The notes under the pieces: model-generated | Told to the model about the DNA's origin: nothing | What the model saw: only the letters and a program-made list of their open reading frames with translations | Database searches by the model: none | From: Telmatactis stephensoni | Lineage: Eukaryota > Cnidaria > Anthozoa > Actiniaria > Isophelliidae | Direction of reading: 5' to 3' | Assembly: GCA_029948255.1 (NCBI GenBank) | Contig: JALIZF010001913.1 | Coordinates: 1,116,001 to 1,180,000, forward strand | Length of the DNA stretch: 64,000 bases | Translations under genes and position numbers: made by a program | In this document: positions 44,239-55,000 of the stretch, piece by piece | Numbering within the stretch: position 1 is the first letter of the stretch | Layout: the number at the start of each line of letters is the position of its first letter

Positions 44239-44480
44239 TCGTGGCAGAAGGTAGCACTGATGAATGCTCTTCTGTCAACTGATTTTGCAAGAAATCGCGA
44301 CTTATAAATGGCATGAAATCTTGAGTTTTGACTTTTAATAAGTGATCTCAACTTACAACTGGCAATCGTGACTTATAGATAGTGTTCGCAATCCCTGGGT
44401 TTTCATAGCCGCAATTTGTCGTTATTATCAGTCAGTCGCACATACATGTACCACATAACAAAAGTAAACAACATAGTTTA
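44225..44480. repeat. CGCGATTT-rich repeat, inner member of inverted pair
   Basis: The reverse complement of this segment closely matches 47655-47875 (for example TCTATAAGTCACGATTGCCA against the same phrase with one change). The pair brackets the right Ig gene in opposite orientation. A diverged relative follows the left Ig gene at about 23690-24010. Confidence 0.75.
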
Positions 44481-44562
44481 TTGGTAGTTTTCGATATATA
44501 CATATAACATATATCATATTGAGATCATATTTACATATTTACATATTGAGATCATATTTACA

Positions 44563-47187
44563 TCAAACACATTTTGACTTTACTCTTCTTAACATCGCCA
44601 CTACAATCAAGTAAAAACAACAACCACTCCACACAACCTTTGAGTAAATAAAGCGAGTAGTAATGAAGTCCACAATCCTTGACCCAACTTGTGTGATATC
44701 TATTCTCATCGTCTGCCAGAACATTTCTCTATCAAAGCTCACAAAGGCTGTTGGGTAAAACACATCCGATATAGTTAAGATCACCATGGCAACGTTATTG
44801 ATAATGCAAGAGATTATCAGTCTGGTGAACAAAATGACGTCACTGAAGCACGTCATTAGGCCATCCAAGTCATTCCTCAGTTTCCTTTGGGATTGTTCAG
44901 AGATGAATGGTTCGATACACTTCTCAAATCCAGCTATGACGTGGTATAGTATTTTCACATAGAGAGATGTCAGATATTTTGTTTTCTCGAACAGCCATGA
45001 CAGTGCACCCTTCAAAGTCATCCAGCTATCCACAACTAATGCCTTCATGGCGTCCCACGGTTCTTTTGATAAATAAAAAGATGTGGAGTTCTCAAGTTTA
45101 ATAATTGTATCGTTGGTCATCGCAATCCATGTAGCCACTACTGTTTCAACATATACTGCTGTACGATCTTTGAACCATTCTACAGTCTCGTTGATGGTGT
45201 TCCTCGCTGATTCCATTTCTCTAGCATTTACAGGCACAGTACCTTTAGATACACATAGAAAGATTGTTAGGACCAGGGAATATGGAACATTTTAATTACT
45301 TTTTGTTGCGCCTTATTTAATGGAGTGCACAAACGATGCAGCTTCTTTTGCGACGATGCGCAGAACACAGCAGAGGTTTGCCGTGTTCTCATGCACTTCT
45401 CTAACTATTACGCACAACTTTCGAATGCAGTGCAACAGTTGTAGAACCAGTACTGAATTCGACTTCTACATCGTTTCGCACAAAACAAACTGCATTAAAT
45501 AGCAAACGAATGGTGATAGCTCCGCTCAACTGAAATCTAGCGAGAACGGGAACCTCAATGATGACGGCGCGCGCACGACAAAAGAACGTACGCGTGACAT
45601 CCCTGTCATCGTTGTTATTGGTTGATTACGACAGAACAATTACGATGGGCTCAAAAACATAGAGTAGATTTCGTATGACTGTGAAAACAGTACCGCACGG
45701 TCACGGCGCGGTTACGGCACTGTCATGGCCATGGCACGGCACGGCGTGGTCCGTTTCACACTCATACGAAATATGTCTGCTGTATCGTGTACAACGGTCA
45801 ATGGAAGAAACAAGAAACAAGACAGCACTAGATTGGTTACGGTTTTTGAAACCAGTCAACAATTAACATTTCCTGTAACACCAATTATTAATTTTACTTT
45901 TTCAGAATTTCAGACGTGTTTTTGAATTTTTCCGTGCTGCTTTGCCTACCCGAAAGGAAACGATTTTGCGGCTAGCCGAGTGTTCAATGACAGACAAATT
46001 ACCTTTAATGTCGTCGTCCATGTAGTCGTTCAACGTCAAAGGAATCTCAAGTGTTCCACACAAGTGTTCTATACCCACAACACCGTCTTTTAAGAATCTT
46101 TTACAAACACTCAATTTATGATCAATTGGTTCATCTTCAAAGATATGTTTCAAAGGAAGATTGCTGTCGATTTTCTCGTCTAAAAACAAAAAGACATGGA
46201 AAATAAATACCCGGAACACAATGATGTTCTTTTCGATGTTGCGCGCAACAAGCTAAGATGGCTTTGAGCGTGTCAAACGATGCAGCTTATCCTGTAATGT
46301 GATGCGCAGCTTGTTTGAAAGCAAGGACTTGAAGGCTGATAAAATCAAGTATAGGAGGTCTAGCTCGTGGCCATGAGCCATAGGCGGACCTAGTTAGGAC
46401 TTTGCGGCAGGACTCGGGTCTTAAAATAGCTATAAGAACAGGCAATCAAATGATATGGTTAGGCCTTCAATCTTTTCAGATCCCGTCAGCCCCGTCTACC
46501 ATCATTTTACAACTAACCTTCAACGACAAACAGTTCTAGTACGATTTTAGATAATCCGTACTTGTCTTGTCTCTCACACATGTAATATCCATCATCATAT
46601 ATGTCCACCTCGTTCAACATGAAGTCATGATCACCTCCTTGAACATTGCTGCTGATATTGTAGAATGGTTCGTTCAATGAGTATGTGAAGGAGAGGACGA
46701 TTTTGGCTGATGGATCTGTGTAATGACAGTCGATAGGAACTGATGCTCCAGGAGTAACAATAGCCACCGAGGGCGGTGGTAAAACTTCAAAGGGTTTTCT
46801 TGGAGCAAAACCTACGGGCAAATATTGGCTTATTATCAGTTTCCATCCTTCACAAAGACGCAATAATCATCAACTTTTGCATTCTTCTATTCTGATCGAT
46901 TAACTAATTCTGTCCGTCCATCCATCCATCTATCTATCCATTCATCCGTCCAAACATCCTATATTTCTATTATTAAAACAATCCGTCAGTTATCTCGGTT
47001 CATTCATCGATAGCTGTCCATGTTTTGTCACATCATCCATCCTTCAACCCACCCACAAATCCTCCCTTCGTAGATTCACAGCCACATTTTTACCTTTTGA
47101 TTTTGTTCCATTTTGAATTTCCTTTCCACTAGCAAAAACTACAAGCACCACAAAAGTTATAACAAGAAACTGTAAGTTAACTTTCAT
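44563..47187 (-). CDS. Ig-domain membrane protein, right (intact) copy
   Basis: Mirror copy of the gene at 20523-23454, all frames open. Exons in transcript order: 47094-47187, 46518-46811, 46003-46179, 44563-45242; about 414 residues. Signal peptide with VLVVFASGKE, then one Ig-like domain (VPIDCHYTDP ... VDIYDDGYYMCERQDKYG) lacking the usual core tryptophan. Exon 3 carries two cysteines (LSVCKRF, EHLCGTL). One NETVEWFKDRTAVYVE unit follows instead of two, and the C-terminal hydrophobic spans and the RRVKSKCV end are retained. It is 66 bp shorter in exon 4 than the left copy. The exact family is unknown; the layout (leader, one Ig, membrane region) fits a receptor or secretory-pathway resident protein. 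Poly(A) signal at 44477-44482 on the minus strand. Confidence 0.85.
45668..45772. mobile_element. MITE, TTTCGTATGA family, right Ig intron
   Basis: Both ends present (ATTTCGTATGACTGTGAAAA and TTTCACACTCATACGAAAT) around GCACGG/CCGTG-rich interior, 105 bp. Orthologous in position to the decayed 22230-22308 copy. Confidence 0.8.
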
Positions 47188-47499
47188 GGTTAAAAGCCTT
47201 TTTTCACATAAAGTTGAAAGAGCTCATAACAAGCACTTCGAGCCGTGTTGAAAGCCAAACACAACTAAATCAGAACGCCTGATGTCACAGATTTTGATTG
47301 TTACATCGTGCGCGCGCGCGTTTCTATTGCATCATGGGTAAGAACATTGCACTATGGGTAACACGTTTTTTCCTAAAGTACTGAGAAATACGACCCGAAA
47401 TAAAAAACAACAGCCTGAAATACTTTTTCTTTTTGTTACGGAAATGCGTTCTAGAGCAGAATTCGTATGAATGATAAAAACGGCACCGCACGGTCACGG

Positions 47500-47880
47500 A
47501 GGAATTTGGAAATCTATTAATTTTGTCATGTGGTACGTGTATGTGCAACAATTTGTTTTATATAAGCAATCGCCACATATCTAGCGATCGGCTTATTTTT
47601 TCTTTCTTTTCTTTCTTTTTCTCAATTAACCCACGAGCAATCCCAACTCATACTGCAATCGCGACTGACTGATAATAACGACAAATCGCGGCTATGAAAA
47701 ACCAAGGATTGCGAACACTATCTATAAGTCATGATTGCCAGTTGTAAGTTTCGATCACTTGTCAAAAGTCAAGATTGCATGCCATTTATAAGTCGCGATT
47801 TCTTGCAAAATCAGTTGTAGAGCATTGCATCAGTGCTACCTTCTGCCACGAGCGCAAATTATCACTCGGAGAGACTTGTT
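47500..47880. repeat. CGCGATTT-rich repeat, outer member of inverted pair
   Basis: Inverted relative of 44225-44480 (see there). The start (GTGGTACGTGTATGTGCAAC) also matches the sequence right after the left Ig gene at about 23560. Confidence 0.7.
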
Positions 47881-48014
47881 TAGTGAGATCGTAGTGAGTT
47901 CATCGAGTGGTTTCTATTTCCAGACATGGCGATTGCTATTGTTCACGCTTCAGATTAGATCTCGCCATTATATCAAATTTTAAAACAGAAGTTGGTCCTA
48001 CTCAACGCTATCCA

Positions 48015-48243
48015 CAGGGAGCCCAAACTCGATATTTGCATATATATAGTAAATGTGTGTAGCGATAAATCATCCTTCCTTTTTTCAAGATTTTGCATAC
48101 AATAATCATGTCTTTTTTTCGAAAGCGGCAAACATGAGAGGTCTATGTCAAAAAAAGCCATGGCTATTGCAAAATCTTGAAAAAAGGAAGGACGATTTTA
48201 TCGCTACATACGTTTCATGCAAATATGGAGCTTGGGCTCCCTG
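48015..48243. mobile_element. MITE with CACAGGGAGCCCAA ends
   Basis: Inverted arms from CACAGGGAGCCCAAACTCG to GAGCTTGGGCTCCCTGTG. The inner arms share GTAGCGATAAA / TTTATCGCTAC and TTTTTTCAAGATTTTGCA with its complement. About 229 bp, non-coding. Confidence 0.75.
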
Positions 48244-49029
48244 TGACAAATTAAGCGTATCAATATTTATGTACTCTTGACAAATCAATTATGCATGCAT
48301 TCCGGCCAGTGAAGTTCAGTGTAAACTGATATAGAAAATATTCGATAGTCAAAAACGGGAGAGAGAAAGAAGGAAAAAAGAAATAGAAATGGTAAAAGAA
48401 AAGAAGTAAAATTAAAATTGTAAAGAAAAAAGAAAACAAAATCCCGCCCTTGACAGGACTCGAACCTACAACACGTAATGAAGCACCCCCGGACACAATG
48501 TAAAATGATTTTAAAAAATTAAAAAATGAAAATTAAATTTTGGGACGATTCTCCCGAGACATTCATAGAAGCTGAGACATCGAATCGACTTACGTTACGG
48601 ATAAAGATTTCGGCCCCATCCACGCTATCCCGGTGCTACATATTACAGTTGACTTAGCCCGAAGGCCAGGGAGGGAGACGATATCCGGACCCTAATCCAT
48701 ACCTTTAGATATCACCTTAGACCGCTGCGCTACACTTAATAAATATAATGACTAATCGGGGTAGTCTATTCGGCGAAGTTTCATTGTAATGCTAATATGA
48801 GTAATCCAAATCCTTGGGGACATATCGGAACCAATCAAAATCTGTTCCTTTGAAGAAGGATCAATAAATAATCTCGTGCAACTTTGTAAACCAAAACAAA
48901 AATCAGTTGCGTGATATTTTTTACGACAAGTACCCGGACATGGACGTGCGCAAAGGACGCGCGTGGATACGCGTCATTGGGTTGCCTGTGTAATTCCACA
49001 GGATCCCCAAAGTCACTTCTGTTCATAAT

Positions 49030-49048
49030 TTTTCAAGATGGCGGCCAG
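49030..49048 (+). promoter_or_regulatory. YY1-like motif overlapping start codon
   Basis: CAAGATGGCGGCC spans the ATG at 49038-49040, matching the vertebrate YY1 core (AAGATGGCGGC). A similar arrangement is at the CXXC1 start (CAAGATGGCGG, minus strand) and, less perfectly, at MRPL46. Confidence 0.45.
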
Positions 49049-52000
49049 ATTACATCGAATTTCATCTCTTTTAAACTCTGGTTGTTCTGGTTCTGGGACT
49101 TTGTTAGGTATGGTTGATTACTTTATATATATTACTTATTAGTTTTACAATGGATTTGTTGATGGCTTTTGGTATAAAGTTCTGTATATTTTTCCAAACT
49201 ACTTTTATTCCTGACAGTGTGCATGCCTGTCTCATTTAAGTTTAACTTAAAGTAAGCTTAAAAGTTTATCAAAAACCTCACAATTCATTTCACAAAAGCA
49301 TTGATACATCAGTAATGCAGTCTCTCTATCTCTCAAAAGATAGTTTGCATGAAATCAATGCCTATCATCACTGATCATGTCGATCTAAAGTTCTAGAATG
49401 ACTCATGGTACATTTCACTATCTATTTAAACGCTATATTTTTTAGATAGACCCAATTATGCTTTTGTCTGATTGTGACAGTTGACCTATTTGGAAAACAC
49501 TTCTACACGTAATAAAGGATACTTTTTCAATTGTCTCAATTATAGTGGTCATTTGGGAATGAATGCAATGTTTCAACTGAGCTGCTAGTCTTTATCAGGC
49601 AATGGTGTAGACCAATCACAGAGAAGACCTCTGCCCATCTGAGCAAGCGAAAAGTATAAAGATGGGGGGGGGGGGGGGGGGAGAAGGCGCTTGATCGGGA
49701 AATGGTTGGGTATATGAAGCACCATATTCCAGACCAGAGACTGTGGAAATACCCCCCAAAAGTTATTAAAAAAACAGAGAGTTAAATTTTAACAAAATAT
49801 ATTAGGGCTTTTTTGTTGTCTTGCCACTTGCACTGCACAATTTAATTTTACTCTGTTGAACCTAAACCAATAGTAGTTTTACCATTTTGTGAACCTGAAC
49901 TGGATCCTGTCACATCATCCATTGTATTATATATTAAACATTAGTACCACCAAGATCATATATTTGTTATTTGTTAAATTACAGTAAGAGGAATTAGTAC
50001 AACATCAGTCAACTTAAAGAAAACACCACATACAGTTGGAATCCCTGCATGGGCAAAGGCTGCACAGAGAAGGAGAAGAAGTCTTGCAAAATTAGAAAAA
50101 CCTAAGACACTGGACCAAATTGAAGCAGAATATCAGTTATCTAATGACAACACAAAACTTGATTTTTATACAAGTACAAGAAATAGAAGACCACAGGAAA
50201 CCCAAGATAACCTGTAAGTAGAATATGAAGAAATTGAGGTATTAATAGAGGTGTCTCTATCAAGCAGACCCCTTATTAAGTGGACACCATTTATTAAGTG
50301 GCACTAGCTCAGGTCTTGATAAAAATTTCTTTGCATATTTACTGTAAATTGAACCTTTGAAAGTCATATGTAAGATGACATAAGATCTCACCAAGATTGT
50401 AGCTTTATTTAATTATCATGATCTTTGTAAGGTTTACCATCTTGACAATATCCTCAAATTGGGAGGTGAGAAACATTAATTAAATAACATATTGATTCCA
50501 CTTTGAGCTGATTGTAATTACTTCCTTTTCTTTAAGCCCTCAGTTTTCATTAACAAAAGACCAAAGTGCATTTGTTTGTTACCATCCAACAAAACATGAT
50601 CCTAAGGCATTTGCTTTCTCTAAGGTATGTTGTAATAAGTTACTGAGTAAAGCTTGTATAGTTTCCTTATGGTTGCTATGATGGCAGAAAAATGTGTTCA
50701 GGAAAATGTGTTCTCAGAAAAAATATCCTTCCGGGAATGTTGTATGTTAGAATTTGTTCCAGTAGTGAAAATTCATATGAGGTCATTTGAACAGTTATTG
50801 TAATTTGTCAATTTACTAGATGATGATTGGTCAACCTGATCAGGTCATCAATCAGAAATGAGTCAGAGAAAATTTTTCTGCCAGGTTAAGTTCTAACATA
50901 TAACATTCCCATATTTTGTGGGAACAAGAAATGAGCAACAGAATAATACTCCTGGGTTCCTGAGGAGGGTGTGATCACAGCTTGTCTGGTTGGTGCAATG
51001 TTGAAAGATTCTACTGGCGTTAAATAAAATTCCCTCTGCTTTAATGTAGATGAAGATCATATGAATCAAAGTACTTTGATCACTATACAATTGCTGAACA
51101 CAGTTTTCTGCAATTGTAAGGGCAGCAGTTGTCATACCAGTTACATGAAAACCAAGCTCAATAATGTACAAAATTGAAGGGTTCACTGTGAAAATGACCT
51201 AAGTGACCTTTTGATGGATGCCCTGAGATAAATTTTTCCAGCATAGGAAAGTTAATTATACCATTTTATACCATTGAAAAAATATCATCAAAAAGTCACT
51301 TAGGCCATTTTCACATGGAACCCTCCAAATGTAGATGTTGCTTGCTCCTCTTTCTTATTCATCAATTCAGACATGCATTTGTGGTGTACATGTTCAATAC
51401 CATCTTGTTAATCATATTTGTTGTTCATTTCAGGAGGCATTTGAGAGACCTTGGTGGCACCTTTCATCTGAAGAAGTAAAACATTTTAAAGACGACTTAG
51501 ATCCTGAAGAAGTAAGGACTTAGGACTAGTGTACAACTGTACAAAATGATGAGTAACTAATTGCATAACATTATACACTGATGCAGTTTTACAGTCTAAT
51601 ATGTGTTGGGTTTTAAATTCTATATGGCTGTAAAATTTTTAAACCAGTTTCATTTGTTGCTGTCATTGTGTTATATTATTTATATTATCATAATCTGGAA
51701 ATAAAGGAAATGAAAATTAAACTGGTTTGGAAATTTTCAACCAAAATTTATTTCAAATCACAACATACAAGGGTGACTTTAATAAAACTTTGCAATTTGT
51801 AGTTATTGTTCTTGCCAGCTAAAACAATATATAGCTACACTTGAAAATTACAAAATAATGTAAAAGTTTTATTGAAGTCACACAAATATAGAGGGATTTC
51901 ATGGCAGCCATGTTTGTGGTCAAAATAATAGTAAGAGCTTTTTTCCCAAGAAATCTGTTGTCATTCAAAAACTTTATATTGTACTTGCCCACAAACATGG

Positions 52001-55000
52001 CTGCCATGAAATCCCTCTATACCTATAATGCATGAAATAGTTGCAGTGGAAAATCACTGGTCAATCAAAAATATTTCAAAGACTCCTGATTTCAGCCTGT
52101 GGTTCGTTGGGTTTCAAAACTTATCTGACTGAATGCATCGAGTTGGGAGTGTATAAGGTCAAAATAATAGTAAGAGCTTTTTTTCCCAAGAGAAATGAAA
52201 TCTTTTCTAACTCAAAAACTTTATATTAATTGTACTTGCCCACAAACATGGCTGCCATGAAATCCCTCTATCTATAGTTCATGTAGTCACCAGTATGTAC
52301 AATGTATGTTATGGTGAAGTTTAGCTTTGGTGCATGTATTCAACTTAATTTTTACCTTTTTTTGTGCTCATGAATGCATTTTTGTTGTTGTTGTTGTACT
52401 CTTGGAATATATGCAACACAAAAACTAATAGGGGGCACTATAGGGTAAACTGCTACAGTGCATAGCATTTTGTCTACAATAGAGTTTGTCTAATAATATT
52501 AATAATGGTGTTCTTGTTTCTCTAAACACAGATAAAAGAAGTCAAAGAATTGAGACAAAAGGATCCAAAATTGTGGACAGTGAATTCCCTCAGTCGTTTA
52601 TTTAAAGTTAAACCAATGGCTATCACGTTAGTATTGGTTTCATATTTTCCATTTTTCTTCCATATAAACTCTGTAATTTTGTTAAATTTCTCTCACCCCC
52701 TCCCCTCCAGAATTTCCAATTCCCTCTGTGGTGGGGTATGGATATTTTCATTATTGTCTGTAATTACCTTCATTCAACCTATTATTCCACCAATGAATGC
52801 AAAATTCTGTCACCTAAAAATACCTGTCTGCATCTCTAAAATTTATTGTTGTCAATATCTTGCAGTTGAATTTGTGTGTTATGTTGTTGGACAATCCTAA
52901 TTTTAGGTGGAACAATATTACATAAAAATCTTACAGTATCTTTTAACATAACTGAAACTCAGTGTTAAATAATTGTTTTCTGTATTTTTTAATGCAGATT
53001 GAATGCACCTTTGACTGAGGAACAGAAGTATGAACTAGAAATAGAACAAAAACTAATTAATAGATGGTCAGACTACAAAAGAAAGGAATACAGAGCAAAC
53101 CAAGAACTAGTAAGGAATTGAATTATAGAAATATATTATATAAAAATAACCAGAGAATCAAACAGCATCTTTGTAGATCAGTATCACTGCTAGTCTCCTT
53201 TGCAGCCGTTTTTAGTCTCGTCACACCACGCAAATCCTCCCCACAAATGGCTGCTGACCCAAGCATAACATTCCGTTCCCTAGAATTAGCCAATCAGCTT
53301 CATGGCTTTCATTTTCAGGGAAGTCTGTCACTAAACCATGGTATTTTCATAATCATGCTTTTGCGAAGGAATGCGATGTTTTTTTAGAAATTTTTCTTTA
53401 AATGACCACCAGATAACATCTATCATAAAGATACTAACTGAGAAGAAAAGATGTGTTTTTTTTTTTGTTTATCGATCTTTGGGACAGAATTTAAGGGTCT
53501 AAATATAGCATTCCGTTGAGTTGCAGTTTTAAGAGTATAATTGGTTAACCTGGGGTCACTATAAACAAGAGCTAGTTTAACAACACTCTTCATGAGCTAG
53601 ACTATGCATTTCATTCGAAATCTCTGATGTCCATTGAAAAATATACAAAGGAGAGAATTTAACTGATCTGCCACGTATATATCAGTTTTTAATATTGAAA
53701 CATTTGAAACTTATTTTTAATTAGCAGTAAAATTTTCACTCTCATTATGGTGTTGACAGACATAAAGCTCATTTCCATAGCAGTGAGAAATGGACCATTT
53801 GCTGATGTATCTCCTGATTGGACTAACTGATACAATGGGAACGGAATGTTACGCTTGGGTCAGCAGCCATTTTGTGGGGAGGATTCGCGTGGCGTGACGA
53901 GACTAAAAACAGCTGTGAAGGAGGCTAAATGTACATCACTGCTGAAATATTTCTATTTCTAAGAAAGTTTATTTATTTTTATAACACTAATCCTTTATTG
54001 TCTAGTTCTGAGATAATGCTTACAACCTGCCACATGCAAAGGAATTAGAACAAGACTGTGTATAAAACTCAAAAACTTTTGTCTTATTAGTAATACATGT
54101 ATACTTCATTGAGTGTGATATATAGACTCGGAAAAATCCAAGCCCCCAGCAGGGGTTGAACCCAGGACCTTTGGATAGCTGGATCTAATGCTCTAACCAC
54201 TGAGCTATGGAAGGCTCTAGTGGCAAGCAGGTTGTTGATCTTATTTATAACTGGGCTCACTCAGGACGAACGCTGTTCGATAACCCGCTAGGGGCTCAGA
54301 TTTTTCCAAGTCTTTATTTCACACTCAATGAAGCATACATTTATTTATCACTAACATCTTTCCAAGTGACAATTCCATTCATTAGCTTTTGTCTTGTTAT
54401 GAATGACTGAACTTTATTCATATAGCCTTTTCTTTCATATAGCATCTTTTCTTTGTATGTGGTAAATGAAGTATATCTTAGAAGATGGCTATGAACAAAA
54501 GTCATAATCCATAATAATAGTGATAATAATAATGGTTTATTAAACACACGAAATAGCACCCTAGGTGAAATACTTTGTATTTATTATACAATTCTCAAAA
54601 GAGTGCACATAATATGCACAATTCAATTTTGTAGAATTGTATAATAAATATGTTAAATTGGTCAATTAACCAGGGAATACAGCTGTGAATTTTTACTTGG
54701 TACTTGCATTTTCGCTCGCCAAAAGGCTCACCAAAACACAGCGTGATTCATAAAAATACACAGCTGTATTAGCTGGTTAGTTGGCCAATAACCTATATTT
54801 ACAACATTCTAATCTGATGTAAATATAAAATCATTACACAATTCCATGCAGTATTCCCAAATTTGAAAGGTCCTTCTTTTAAGGAGGCAGCATGGCTGAG
54901 TGGTCAGAGCACTTGGTCTCGCAATCTGGCGGTCCCAGATTCGATTCTCACTCTGGCCACTAGCTGAGACTGAATTTGTTCCAATTTCCATTAGTTCAAA

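Larger units (their letters stand above)
39484..44562. other. Intergenic part of right arm
   Basis: Between the right-arm genes, matching 23455-27485 in reverse complement but 1 kb longer. It contains the 1.43-kb TIR element with a nested MITE, the CGGCAAACGGCAAAC MITE, an AAAAG simple repeat (44036-44065) inside the GTAGTTCCGGA element, and the minus-strand AATAAA for the right Ig gene (44477-44482). No gene recognised. Confidence 0.65.
33850..47420 (-). repeat. Right arm of giant inverted duplication
   Basis: Reverse-complement partner of 20300-31715, longer (about 13.5 kb) because of private insertions: the 1.75-kb palindrome 34286-36036, the MITE 38920-39084, the 1.43-kb element 39646-41073, and further extra DNA within 41985-42960 and 43558-44238. 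Confidence 0.9.
47188..49037. other. Right boundary of duplication and upstream flank of next gene
   Basis: Homology to the left arm stops near 47420. Beyond it lie a truncated TTTCGTATGA-type MITE end (47455-47510), the outer CGCGATTT repeat (47500-47880), a CACAGGGAGCCC hairpin (48015-48243), and two SINE-like minus-strand fragments with a B-box (GGTTCGAGTCC at about 48449-48462) or A-box-like GTAGCGCAGCGGTC (about 48724-48738). No gene seen. Confidence 0.6.

Noticed and set aside
54140..54212. Functional tRNA gene on the minus strand
   Set aside because: A- and B-boxes are good, but the acceptor stem does not pair convincingly and the unit is embedded in inverted repeats like a mobile element.
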